In this document: piece by piece, positions 1 to 8,797 of the stretch
How positions within the stretch are numbered: the stretch's first letter is position 1
How the letters are laid out: every line of letters starts with the position of its first letter
Assembly (NCBI GenBank): GCA_024642205.1
Contig: JAHEBQ010000070.1
Span: 1-34,465, forward strand
DNA from: Planctomycetaceae bacterium
GTDB lineage: Bacteria; Planctomycetota; Planctomycetia; Pirellulales; Pirellulaceae
Reading direction: 5' to 3'
DNA: 34,465 nt
Notes under the pieces: model-generated
What the model saw: the letters and a program-made list of their open reading frames with translations, nothing else
The model's database searches: none
What the model was told of the DNA's origin: nothing
Translations under genes and position numbers: made by a program

Positions 1-1112
1 GCTCGACCAGCGCCGCCTGGTTCAGGGCGACCACCGCGGGCTCCTGGAGGACCTCCTCGATCACCCCCGGCGCCGCCTGTTCGGGGCGTCGCCTGGTCGT
101 CGGACGATAACGCCTTGTTCCAGGTCATTTTTCCCGAATCCGCAAGGACACAGAATAGTTGATTGGCCGTGGATAGTCCAAACAATTTGCCATTCAGCAA
201 GACGGGCGTGTTGTACAGAGTTGTTGTTTCGGTGTCTTCATTTCGCCATTTCTGTTTGCTGACAAGCTTGTCACCGTCGGCGGAAAATTCCAACGCCGTA
301 ATGCCACGACTGGGACCCGAGATATAGACCGTCTGGCCATCGACGACGGGTGTCGCAGCGTTGTAGCGGCCTTGCGTGTAGTCCATCGACCACATGCCTT
401 TCCCGTCTGCCAGGGCAACTGCCACCATTTTGGTTGCAGTTGGTGCCAATATGATTTTTAGACTACCTACGTTCATTAATACGGGAGAACCGTAGGAAGT
501 TCCATTTTCCGTCCATTTCCATTGTTCTTTCCCGGATTCCAAATTGTATGCGACAATGCCTCCATCCCGATCGCTGCCAAATTGGACAATGCACATTCCA
601 TCGACGATCAACGGCGAACTGGATGTCGAAAAGCGAGGCACTTTCCCGCGGTTGTCGTTGTTTTGCCAAATCAGTTTTCCGGATTCGGCGTTCCAACAGG
701 AAACCGTCCCGTCGACCCCCAGAGTCGCTACATGGCCCTCTCCAATGGTTGGTGATGACCGAGTGCCTGGGAATCCCCCGGCAGGACCGGACGCACCTTT
801 GGCTGCATATTGGTCTTTCCAGATCTCTTCGCCGGTTTCGGCATTCAAGCAGCGCATGATCTCCTGGCCATCTAGCCATGCCATCACATAGACCTTATTT
901 CCCATCACCGAGGGGGAAGAAACTCCATTACCGATTTTCACAGTCCACTTTTTGTTCAAGGTTTTTGGCCATTCCTTGGGTGCTACGAAATCGGCGGCCA
1001 CGCCATCGCGATTGTTGCCTCGCCACTGCAGCCAATCCTGCGCGGAAATAGGAACGGCACTCCATAGCAGCAAACAGGTCACTGCCAACAGGGACTTTTG
1101 AAACGGGCTCAT
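1..1112 (-). CDS. Secreted PQQ-type beta-propeller protein (BamB/quinoprotein-like), C-terminus cut by window edge
   Basis: The frame is open from the ATG at 1112 to the left edge (370 codons, no stop), so the C-terminus is missing. The protein begins MSPFQKSLLAVTCLLLW and has a signal peptide ending near ISAQD. DWLQWRGNNRDGVA then follows, the usual opening of planctomycete outer-membrane-assembly-factor-like PQQ propellers. Blade motifs recur, such as CLNAETGEEIWK, CWNAESGKLIWQ and AYNLESGKEQWKW. The last visible part is a Gly/Pro/Arg-rich stretch (positions 1-75). GGAAG lies a few bases before the ATG. Such proteins are exported scaffolds or dehydrogenase-like folds; no cofactor or substrate can be assigned. 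I am sure of the fold and unsure of the role. Confidence 0.88.
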   Translation of the reverse strand, partial: MSPFQKSLLAVTCLLLWSAVPISAQDWLQWRGNNRDGVAADFVAPKEWPKTLNKKWTVKIGNGVSSPSVMGNKVYVMAWLDGQEIMRCLNAETGEEIWKDQYAAKGASGPAGGFPGTRSSPTIGEGHVATLGVDGTVSCWNAESGKLIWQNNDNRGKVPRFSTSSSPLIVDGMCIVQFGSDRDGGIVAYNLESGKEQWKWTENGTSYGSPVLMNVGSLKIILAPTATKMVAVALADGKGMWSMDYTQGRYNAATPVVDGQTVYISGPSRGITALEFSADGDKLVSKQKWRNEDTETTTLYNTPVLLNGKLFGLSTANQLFCVLADSGKMTWNKALSSDDQATPRTGGAGGDRGGPPGARGGRPEPGGAGR

Positions 1113-1688
1113 TGTCTTCCTTTCGAATCCAAAAACTGCGGGCTGAATACGCCAAAACCGGTCGCGATCGACATCGACCAATAGTAAACCTTCGTGGAGG
1201 ACACGAGTGTCGGTGTTTCCGCGGGGTTCGTTCGTAATCTGGATTCTATCGCATTCCTGAGCAAGTCGTTCCAGCCAGCAAAGATGGCGGCAAAACGCCG
1301 CGAACACCGGGAGCTTGGCTAGAAGTCAGATTAGCCAAAGCAACTTTCAAACCCGTGAAACCGCGTTTCAGCCAGATCAATCTTGATTATTTTTAGCCAT
1401 GCAGTTCGGATCGTAGCAAGCCATCGATAGGTTTGAGGCGATTTCCGGGAACAAAAGGATCGATGAACCGAGAGGTCGGGCTGGACAGAAGCAAACCGAG
1501 TTGCGCCAAATCTTGCAAGCCATACTGGCGAATTGCCGGAATCGAACCGAATCCGTTTTACCGCCGGAATGCAGCGATTTGATGACCTGTTTTCCAATGT
1601 CTTTTCGGCACAGTATGTCGCCAATATGTAGCAATCCGAATTGCCAAGCCAGCACGAATTGATCCCAGGGCTTTACCTACAAAGGCCG
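1113..1688. other. Intergenic, no recognisable gene
   Basis: This 576-base stretch lies between the propeller gene start and the stop of the small secreted protein. Short open frames exist on both strands, but none has a plausible start, signal peptide or recognisable motif. It should contain the promoter for the leftward propeller gene. I could not pick out convincing -35/-10 boxes. Confidence 0.5.
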
Positions 1689-2045
1689 CTACCAAGGCCG
1701 CCAGTGATATGCATTTCCGCGCAGGCCAATATCGCCACTGGGAATGCCGATATTTTGGAAATGAGTGTAATGGAATCCTCCAATGTACCTCGGATCTCCG
1801 GATCCGGGGTCCCAGGATCGCGAATCCCGCGGATCGAAATAACGGGAGATGGCGGGGAAACGGCTCTGGGAAGCAACGGCGCGATTCTCGATTTGATCTG
1901 GATCGGACGGGGAGGCCGCCTGATGCAGAGCCTGATTCTGCGTCCGTACGCTCCGCTTGAACAACCCCCTGGTGCGTTGAGCCTGACAATCGGACGTTGT
2001 AAAAACAAACGCGACGAACAACATGCTCCCCAGAAATCGGAACAT
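1689..2045 (-). CDS. Small secreted protein of unknown function
   Basis: The 118-residue product starts at the ATG at 2045 (MFRFLGSMLFVAFVFTTS). It has a clear signal peptide with a cleavage-like site near SDCQAQ. The mature part is basic and then rich in Ser, Asp and Pro. It ends in an aromatic and glycine-rich tail (YIGGFHYTHFQNIGIP, then GDIGLRGNAYHWRPW). That tail looks like a conserved C-terminal signature of small exported planctomycete proteins, which is my recollection and not a search result. An in-frame start 12 codons upstream would bury the signal peptide, so I prefer 2045. It stands alone. The function is unknown. Confidence 0.55.
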   Translation of the reverse strand: MFRFLGSMLFVAFVFTTSDCQAQRTRGLFKRSVRTQNQALHQAASPSDPDQIENRAVASQSRFPAISRYFDPRDSRSWDPGSGDPRYIGGFHYTHFQNIGIPSGDIGLRGNAYHWRPW

Positions 2046-2666
2046 GATACTCTTGTCAGTACCTCTGTTGTTTCGTGCCATTTATTCGCCCATCGCCCAA
2101 AAAAGTGTCGAGTCCATCCTGTCGGTACGAGTTTCTTCGGCTCAAGACCAGCGCTGGATGTAGCGAGCCTGCCATCGACAGACTAATGCGACAATTCGAA
2201 ACAAATCGCATAAACTGGATTAGTCGATGATGGCGGCCCCAGCGTCTGCAAGTCGAACGTCTGGCTTGACCTGGCGATTGCCGTTCCTGAAGCTTGCAGT
2301 TTTGCGGGGCGATGACCGTTTTGTTGTCCGGATGTGGAAAAATCATGGTGTTGATTCATTGAGCAAGTCGGGACCGGGAACCAACCATGTAAATTCGAAT
2401 CAGGTTGTTTCTTTGGGCGGTTCTGATTGCGCTATCCCTCCCATTGGCGCAGCGAAAATCCGGAGGCCAGCGGTTACCTCAGTGTTGTGGACGTTGTCGC
2501 GGAAATTGGCTCGAGATCCTCAACCCCGAGGACTTACCTGACCGTATTGGGACCGTCCACGACACGGTCCTGGTGACGTCGATTCTCGAAGGTGTCACGG
2601 AGGCCTGGAAGCCTGGAAAGCGCAGCCGATTCGGTCCGACGGACGATTACCATGCGGTTTTGATTC
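2046..2666. other. Intergenic, one possible decayed short gene on plus strand
   Basis: No intact gene is recognisable. At 2387 an ATG is followed at once by TAA. The same frame then runs on as a signal-peptide-like stretch (RLFLWAVLIALSLPLAQ) and a Cys-containing segment, and enters the antisense of the sulfatase at 2667. A 7-bp inverted repeat (GGACCGT at 2550-2556, ACGGTCC at 2564-2570) lies about 100 bases beyond the stop of the leftward sulfatase gene. It has no T-run. Confidence 0.4.
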
Positions 2667-4160
2667 CTAGGGTTGGCGCGCATCGAGTTCATACTCGGCC
2701 CCGGTCAGACTGTATTCGACGGAACTTTGCCATTGGTGGAGTTGATCAGTCATCTTTTCGACGATCTCCGGGTACTGGTTTGCGACATTCGTGGTTTCCA
2801 TCGGGTCGTTTTCAAGATCAAACAGAGAAACGCTGTCGGTGACAGGCGTAAGCACATCTTTGAGAATTTTATGGCGCCCCGTCACGTCGATTAGGAGTTT
2901 GAATCGATTGTCGATCCAGGCCACGTCGCCAGGAAAGTCTTTGGTTCGGGCAACGGGATGTTTGTAGTTGGTGAATTGCGTCGCGGGGTTGCTGGTGGTT
3001 GGGGTGGTCCCGGTTTGGCTTTCAAATGGCAGCCACAGCCCGTTTTCAGATTCGCCGGACCCGTATCGCCACACGCCAAATGGTTTTGGCCGTTCTTTCA
3101 TGGTGCCGTTCACGACAGGGACAAGGCTCATTCCATCGAAGATTCGATTTTTGGGCAGCGGTATATCGAGCCAGTCCAGAAGAGTTGGCAACATGTCCGA
3201 AGTTACGCAATTGACCGAGCTGTTGCCAGGCTGAGGGATTCCGTTGGGCCATTCGATCATTGCAGGCACGCGCATGCCGCCTTCAAACATGTTGCCTTTG
3301 CAGCCATTGAAGCGTGGCTTGTACCATGAATTGGAAGGTTCACCGTTGTCGCTGGTGTACCAAAAAATCGTATCGCGATGAACGTTGAGATCACGAAGGG
3401 AATCGCGAAGTTTCCCAACAGCCCGGTCCATTGCGGTAATTTCACCGTATCGAAGCGCAAGTTTTTCGGCGATCGGACTGTCGATGTCGTCGTACAGCTT
3501 CCGGTCGTTTTCGAATGCCCGATGCGGGCCATGACAGGAGCCGAACCAGATGACGGTGAAAAAAGGCTGCTCTTTCTTGACTGCCTTTTCGATAAAGGAG
3601 ATTGCTTCATCCACGATGATTTCAGAGCCTTCGCCGATGTAGATTTCCGGTGGAGCGCCATTTTTTGAAAGTGGCGGATCGATTTCGAAATAGTTGTCAT
3701 GAGAAAGCCACTCATCAAATCCCTGGTTACCCGGACAGTTCGGAGCGTCTCGTTTCACGGGTCCCAGGTGCCATTTGCCGTAATGGCCAGTCGCGTAACC
3801 GTGTTCTTTTAGAATCTCCGCGATCGTGATTTCTTCAGGTCGCATGGCCATGGTGGGAGCGAACTGACCGAACCGAGTCGCATTTCGCCCGGTCATGATG
3901 CTGCCACGCGTCGGTGCACAATTGGGGGCCTGTGTGTAGAATTTGTCAAACCGAAATCCGACCCGCGCCATTTCGTCCATGACCGGCGTAACCAGTTTGT
4001 CGTGGCCGTTAAATGCGACTTCGGACCAACCCTGGTCATCGGCCATGCACAAGATAATATTGGGTCGATTGACGAGAGGTTGTTCTCCCTTGACAGGTTC
4101 GGTTTTGGCAATTGTTGTAACTGCGACCAGGATCAACAGGATTGTCAGGTTTCGTTTCAT
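2667..4160 (-). CDS. Secreted sulfatase (S1 family, formylglycine type)
   Basis: The 497-residue product hydrolyses a sulfate ester after export; the substrate is unknown. A signal peptide (MKRNLTILLILVAV) leads into RPNIILCMADDQGWSE, the N-terminal metal-binding block. The formylglycine motif NCAPTRGSIMTGR has its Cys at residue 81. YATGHYGKWHLG and FWYTSDNGEPS follow, supplying Lys/His and Asp/Asn active-site and metal ligands of the family. The length is normal. The frame extends 17 codons upstream to an ATG at 4211 that overlaps the stop of the previous sulfatase (TAATG). I choose 4160 because it puts the signal peptide at the N-terminus. It is the second gene of a sulfatase pair. Confidence 0.93.
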   Translation of the reverse strand: MKRNLTILLILVAVTTIAKTEPVKGEQPLVNRPNIILCMADDQGWSEVAFNGHDKLVTPVMDEMARVGFRFDKFYTQAPNCAPTRGSIMTGRNATRFGQFAPTMAMRPEEITIAEILKEHGYATGHYGKWHLGPVKRDAPNCPGNQGFDEWLSHDNYFEIDPPLSKNGAPPEIYIGEGSEIIVDEAISFIEKAVKKEQPFFTVIWFGSCHGPHRAFENDRKLYDDIDSPIAEKLALRYGEITAMDRAVGKLRDSLRDLNVHRDTIFWYTSDNGEPSNSWYKPRFNGCKGNMFEGGMRVPAMIEWPNGIPQPGNSSVNCVTSDMLPTLLDWLDIPLPKNRIFDGMSLVPVVNGTMKERPKPFGVWRYGSGESENGLWLPFESQTGTTPTTSNPATQFTNYKHPVARTKDFPGDVAWIDNRFKLLIDVTGRHKILKDVLTPVTDSVSLFDLENDPMETTNVANQYPEIVEKMTDQLHQWQSSVEYSLTGAEYELDARQP

Positions 4161-4210
4161 CAAAATGCACCTGGAGTCGTTAAAGTGTTCGACCGGTTGC
4201 GAAAATTGCA

Positions 4211-5686
4211 TTAATCGTCTTCGGCCAACTTGCGCATTCGTTCGATTCTCTCCAGCGTCAGCGGATCCGGCTGGCCTTGAAAGAACGAATTATCGGGTTG
4301 CCATGGAGGCATTTGATCCAGCACCTGTTGCAGGCTCGTTCTGGTTGAAAGGACTTCTGTGTCTGCGCCGGCGAGATCCATCGGGCTAAGTTCTTCAATG
4401 TCCCGGGACAAGTCGAACATTCGTCCGTCCAGGTATAGCTTGTAACGACCATCGAACGCAAACCGGACGCGGCGGAAATCGGGTTCGTCCTTTTCCGGGT
4501 CTTTGTCATAGTGAACAAAGATTGCCGAGCGGGGCGTGTACGTGGGTCCGACATACGACTGACCCTCCAGTCGAGCGAGGAAACTTCGCCCATCAATTAC
4601 TCGGTCCGATGGAATTTCGGCCTGCCCTGCCTCGGCGATTGTGGAAAAGAAATCGCTGAAATCAATCAGGTCGTCGCATGTTGATCCGGGTTGGATCTTA
4701 CCTTTCCACCAAGCCATCGTCGCGGCGTGCAGACCGGCATCCAGCGGGAGTCCCTTTCCACCGATCACGGTTCGACCATTCATTTCATAAACCAGTGAGC
4801 GGTAGTTCCCGTTGTCGGACGTGAAAATGACCAGCGTGTTTTCGGCAATTCCCAGTTGGTCGAGCTTCTTGAGAATGCGTTCCACCAGAAGTCCGGTGTA
4901 ACGAACCATGTCTGGAAAATTCCTGGTTTCACTCGATAGCTTTTCGGACAGCGACATTTGGTCGACGCCAGAAGTAATGGGCATTGGCACAAACGGGTTG
5001 TGCGTCAGCGTCATGGGGTAATATACGAAAAAGGGCGATTCATGGTTGCGGTCAATAAAATCCAACAGGAAGTTACTGTAGATGTCGGGTCCAAAATCAT
5101 TCTCGTCGGTGTCCATCAATCTGCCGTTTTTCAGAATTCCGGGGTACCAGAATCGCGACATCTTCTGTTTTTGCCCCTCCGGAAACTTTGAGTAATATTG
5201 CTCGGCTTGATGTTTCGTAACGTCACGATCGTAAGCCCACATGCAGGTCTCATCAAAACCGCAATCGTCGGGGTAGCTCCCCTTGCCGTCCTTGGTTCCG
5301 GTGCTCCCTCCTCCACCCGTTAGTTGCCATTTGCCCGCGATCGCCGTGCGATAACCAGCGGACTTCATCAGCGTCCCAAAGGTGATTTCGTTTTTGTCCA
5401 GCATCCCGAATCCGCGATAGTTGCGGGCATTTGAGCGTCCCGTCATGATTTTGTTACGCGAGGGCGTGCAAATCGGCTGGGAAAAGCAACGGGTGAACCG
5501 CATTCCTTCAGTCGCCAACCGGTTGAATGTCGGCGTCTTGAAGCTGGTTCCCCCAAAGCACTCGAGACTTTCCATTCCCAAATCATCGGCCATGATCAGG
5601 ATGATGTTTGGCCGATCGGCCGCGACAAAAACCGATGGCAGCAGGAGATAGACGGAAACAAGAATGGCGAGCTTGCGAATCATCAT
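4211..5686 (-). CDS. Secreted sulfatase (S1 family), first of a pair
   Basis: This is a 491-residue exported sulfatase. A signal peptide (MMIRKLAILVSVYLLLPSV) is followed by RPNIILIMADDLGMES with the metal-binding Asp pair. The formylglycine motif is ICTPSRNKIMTGR (Cys at residue 73), a canonical C-x-P-x-R. YRTAIAGKWQLTG and FTSDNGNYRS carry further active-site residues. In the Lys-x-x-x block the usual GKWHLG reads GKWQLTG, so the common His is Gln. Two ATGs lie side by side (5686 and 5683). The stop at 4211-4213 touches the next sulfatase, so the two genes are probably co-transcribed. The substrate is unknown. Confidence 0.93.
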   Translation of the reverse strand: MMIRKLAILVSVYLLLPSVFVAADRPNIILIMADDLGMESLECFGGTSFKTPTFNRLATEGMRFTRCFSQPICTPSRNKIMTGRSNARNYRGFGMLDKNEITFGTLMKSAGYRTAIAGKWQLTGGGGSTGTKDGKGSYPDDCGFDETCMWAYDRDVTKHQAEQYYSKFPEGQKQKMSRFWYPGILKNGRLMDTDENDFGPDIYSNFLLDFIDRNHESPFFVYYPMTLTHNPFVPMPITSGVDQMSLSEKLSSETRNFPDMVRYTGLLVERILKKLDQLGIAENTLVIFTSDNGNYRSLVYEMNGRTVIGGKGLPLDAGLHAATMAWWKGKIQPGSTCDDLIDFSDFFSTIAEAGQAEIPSDRVIDGRSFLARLEGQSYVGPTYTPRSAIFVHYDKDPEKDEPDFRRVRFAFDGRYKLYLDGRMFDLSRDIEELSPMDLAGADTEVLSTRTSLQQVLDQMPPWQPDNSFFQGQPDPLTLERIERMRKLAEDD

Positions 5687-6570
5687 GGTGGGTTGAATTT
5701 CGAATATCGAACAGGAAATTTGGATGGAAACAGCGTTATTTAATTTCTATGCAATTCTTCAGAGTTTGCATCGGACCAACTTGTGTGACTCCAAGAAACG
5801 ACGGACGTCGTCGCGTCCCATGGTAATCGTATTATGGCCCCGTTAACCTCGTATCGATCGGAAATTGACATTTGTGCAGCTGCTGGACTTCGATTCTACG
5901 ATTTCTGGAGGGGCGATGGCAACGTTTTCTTGATTGTCGGAACCTGCCTGATCCAAACGGAAACAAACAAGAATCGGGCTGATGTGACTTGTGCTTGAAC
6001 CTGAGACATCGTGAAATCTTGAATTGGATGCCGCCGAGGTGCACCGACTGCTTGCGAAAATTCCAAGCCGATCAAGGACACCAGGCAGCTTTCTTTCACG
6101 GTTGGGTCGTCAATGGCGAAAGCTCGACGCCGGTCCGTTTTTTTGAATCGCCGATGACGCAAAAGGAGTTTGCGCGAAAATTTCCTATCTGCCGACATTT
6201 CCCTGATTTGGGCGGTTATTAAGGAGACAAGTGTCATTTTTTCCGGGTTTTCAGAGAGGTCAAGATGTCGCCGCATTATTGATAGATTTTTGGCCAAAAA
6301 GCAAGTAAATGATCGCAGATGAGTTGGATGTTTGATTTATGGTTACCCTCGGATCAAGACTTGCGAGGACCCTGATTTGTTACTCGGCGGGTTAAAGGAC
6401 TCGGGAAAATACTCGTTTTTGAATCTGCATTTTGGCGAGCGCCACGTACTTTCCTGGCACAGCAGCGATCCAGGGGTTAATGACACGGTGCTTGCAATGA
6501 ACACACCTGGATGAAAAAGTCTAGAATAGCCCAATCATTTCAATCACCGATTAGTTAATGAGACCAAAAA
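5687..6570. other. Long divergent intergenic region, nothing recognised
   Basis: These 884 bases separate the leftward sulfatase pair from the rightward DUF1080 gene. It must hold promoters for both. I find no frame on either strand with a signal peptide, domain motif or credible start, no strong hairpin and no repeat. The length would allow a decayed gene, but I could not read one. Confidence 0.5.
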
Positions 6571-7920
6571 ATGACTCGATGCAATTTGCAGAAATTTAGC
6601 GTTTTCGTCGGCGTGATCGTAATCAGCGCCCTAACGCCCTATTCAGGTGCGGCCCAGGACTCAGGTAAATCAAAAATTGTCGGAGCCTGGAATGCGACAG
6701 CGGATACCGAAGACGGGGAAAAAATGTCCGTTATTACGATCAAGCGTTCGGGGGATGAATACACCGGCGAATATGTGGCGTCTGAGAGCGGTGAGAAACG
6801 CGAACTTGCCAATATCAGCTTTGAAGGCAAGGAGCTCAAGTTTGAATTTGAGCTTGAATCCCAAGGTGAAGAACTGCTGATCAAGGTCGTTTCGAATGTC
6901 GACGGCAACAAGCTCGTCGGAAACTGGTCGGCGTTGAGCGGCGAAGACGAACTCGCATCTGGCTCGCTCAAAGCGGAAAAGAAAGTTGCCACCAGATTTG
7001 CAGGTGACTGGAAAACGGTCGCCATCCTGCCAGATGGAAACACGTTGGAATCTACGCTGGCATTGAAGGGCCGGAACAATGATCTGTCAGGATCAATCAA
7101 TCCCCATGGAGATGAAGCAAAGATTGACCGGATTAAGGTAGATGGTAATTCGATTCGAATGGAGTTCGTACTCGCGGTCGAGGGCGAAGGGAGAAACATT
7201 GTTATTGACGCAAAGCTTGATTCACGGAAGTCGCTGAACGGGAAATGGATCCTGCTTGACGACGCGGGCGACGAAGAAGCGTCGGGTGCCTGGACAGCTG
7301 AACGTAGCAATGCGGCCAAATCTGATTCGAACGTTGCGTTCGATGGTTCGACGCTTAATAGCTTTCGTGGTTACAGCGAAGAAGCGATTGGGAGCGGATG
7401 GAAAATCGAGAACGGAGTCCTGCACCTCGATGGCACGAAGAGCGGCGACATCATCACGAAACAACAGTTCGGGGATTTCGAGCTTGAATTCGAATGGAAG
7501 ATTTCCGAAGGCGGAAACAGTGGCGTCATGTACCGCGTATCGCTTGGCGACAAAAAACCATACCTCACCGGGCCGGAGTACCAGGTCCTCGATGACGACA
7601 AACACAAGGATGGCAAGATCGAGTCGCACCGATCGGGCTCGCTCTACGCGCTCTATGCACCGGAAAACAAGACACTCAAACCGGTTGGTCAATGGAACAC
7701 TTCAAAAATTGTCCTCAAAGGCAATCACGTTGAGCACTGGCTGAATGAACAGAAAGTCGTCGAGGCTGAGCTGGGTAGCGACGACTGGAATGCCAGGGTC
7801 GCGGACAGCAAGTTCAAAGACTGGGAAAAATTCGGCAAGAACAGGCGAGGCCACATCTGTTTTCAGGACCACGGAAATCCCGTATGGTTCCGAAATATCA
7901 GGATCAAATCCTTGGACTGA
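6571..7920 (+). CDS. Secreted DUF1080 (3-keto-disaccharide hydrolase-like) protein with two N-terminal repeats
   Basis: This is a 449-residue exported protein. The signal peptide covers about residues 1-28 (FVGVIVISALTPYSGAAQD). Two related beta-rich repeats of roughly 100 residues follow, each opening with a G-x-W motif (KIVGAWNATAD, RFAGDWKTVAI) and alternating charged strands. The DUF1080 domain fills about residues 255-449 (VAFDGSTLNSF, GDFELEFEWKISEGGNSG, YQVLDDDKH, FQDHGNPVWFRNIRIK). The family has a concanavalin-like sandwich fold and acts on 3-keto-sugars or binds carbohydrate. The repeats resemble small beta-barrel extensions seen on planctomycete DUF1080 proteins; that is inference. 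No close neighbour shares its strand. Confidence 0.87.
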   Translation: MTRCNLQKFSVFVGVIVISALTPYSGAAQDSGKSKIVGAWNATADTEDGEKMSVITIKRSGDEYTGEYVASESGEKRELANISFEGKELKFEFELESQGEELLIKVVSNVDGNKLVGNWSALSGEDELASGSLKAEKKVATRFAGDWKTVAILPDGNTLESTLALKGRNNDLSGSINPHGDEAKIDRIKVDGNSIRMEFVLAVEGEGRNIVIDAKLDSRKSLNGKWILLDDAGDEEASGAWTAERSNAAKSDSNVAFDGSTLNSFRGYSEEAIGSGWKIENGVLHLDGTKSGDIITKQQFGDFELEFEWKISEGGNSGVMYRVSLGDKKPYLTGPEYQVLDDDKHKDGKIESHRSGSLYALYAPENKTLKPVGQWNTSKIVLKGNHVEHWLNEQKVVEAELGSDDWNARVADSKFKDWEKFGKNRRGHICFQDHGNPVWFRNIRIKSLD

Positions 7921-8015
7921 TCGGAAGTCGACAATCAACTCCGTCATGGTTGGAATTCCAGCTCAATTGAACAGGCGCACTGCAATTGGCCTTGTTGTGC
8001 TCCACTATGAGGGTG

Positions 8016-8039
8016 CGGAGACCAGGAATCTGGTCTCCG
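8016..8039 (+). terminator. Perfect 10-bp stem-loop downstream of the DUF1080 gene
   Basis: CGGAGACCAG (8016-8025), loop GAAT, CTGGTCTCCG (8030-8039). It lies 95 bases beyond the stop at 7920. No T-run follows, so it is not a classical intrinsic terminator. It could be a processing or stability element at the 3' end of the transcript. Confidence 0.4.
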
Positions 8040-8672
8040 TGTTTGCTCACCTCAAAGCTCATGGCTTTGAAGTCTTCGGTGGTGGAAAGCTGGTTCATGG
8101 ATACCGGGATCAGGGAATGGTCGATCGGCAAGTTGACAAAAGCCATAAATCGCCCAACGAACTTGTTCCGCTGGCGAAATTCAACGGCAGGCCGTCACGC
8201 CATCCGGTAATCCGAAGCTCCGGGAAAAGGACTCTTCGAACGCAAGTTGGGGCTCGTTGTCCAACGTTCGCAGTTCTGAAGCCAATGGTGAGGGCTGGCA
8301 TGGTTGGGAAGAGGGCTTTTGCCATGAATGTGAAGATGAATGAAGTCTGCTTCCAGATGAATTCTCGAGCCGACGGGCATTTGAACGCATCAAGCGGCCT
8401 TCCAGGAATCGTTTTTTGACTCGGTGGGAAACTGCAAGCCACACCTGCCGCTGATTGCTCCGAAGCAAAGTATTGATTGAAACGATCCGGCATTGTTGGA
8501 AATGAAACCAATGTGGGACAATAATCTGGACGACGTCGTACCGACGATGCGTGATCCAGCCATGCGGCAAAGGAGAATTGATCATTGCCAGCTAATTCGG
8601 AAACAAAATGGTTCTTGCCATCGAGAGGGCAATGGTCCGGCCGATTACGCCATTCCCGCCGATTCGGATTGC

Positions 8673-8711
8673 AAAAAAATGTCGAATGTCAAACCTTGAC
8701 ACTCGACATTT
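8673..8711 (-). terminator. Intrinsic-terminator-shaped hairpin on the minus strand, upstream of the PaaK-like gene
   Basis: AAATGTCGAATGTCAA (8677-8692), a 3-base loop, and TTGACACTCGACATTT (8696-8711) form a 16-bp stem with one mismatch. The plus strand has a run of A at 8673-8679. Read on the minus strand, the stem is therefore followed by seven T, which is the classical intrinsic terminator shape. No minus-strand gene lies ahead of it. It may stop antisense transcription, or serve as a regulator site for the gene starting at 8798. Confidence 0.6.
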
Positions 8712-8797
8712 CGCCGCGATTCTCATAGCTTGTTGTGTTTGAATTCCAAAGGTTTGAATTCGACGGACTTAATTCTGAGCCCCAAAAACCACTACTC

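Larger units (their letters stand above)
7921..8797. other. Intergenic, two hairpins, no recognised gene
   Basis: These 877 bases lie between the DUF1080 and PaaK-like genes. They contain a perfect 10-bp stem at 8016-8039 and a near-perfect 16-bp stem at 8677-8711, listed separately. Open frames on both strands in 7940-8590 have no motif I recognise. Confidence 0.5.

Noticed and set aside
463..879. Open frame on the minus strand inside the propeller gene
   Set aside because: It is an alternative frame of the PQQ propeller gene, which reads through 1-1112 with clear blade motifs.
1558..1989. Minus-strand frame overlapping the small secreted protein
   Set aside because: The competing frame at 1689-2045 has a signal peptide and a structured tail. 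This one is Arg/Ser-rich shadow sequence.
5896..6297. 133-codon minus-strand frame upstream of the DUF1080 gene
   Set aside because: It has no signal peptide, no motif and an unbalanced basic composition. It is likely chance in a long spacer.
6639..7319. Long antisense frame of 226 codons opposite the DUF1080 gene
   Set aside because: It is the antisense of a gene rich in Glu/Ser/Gly codons, with Ser- and Pro-rich low-complexity content and no motif.
7745..8419. 224-codon plus-strand frame running out of the DUF1080 gene
   Set aside because: It begins inside the DUF1080 gene in another frame. The part beyond 7920 has no recognisable motif.
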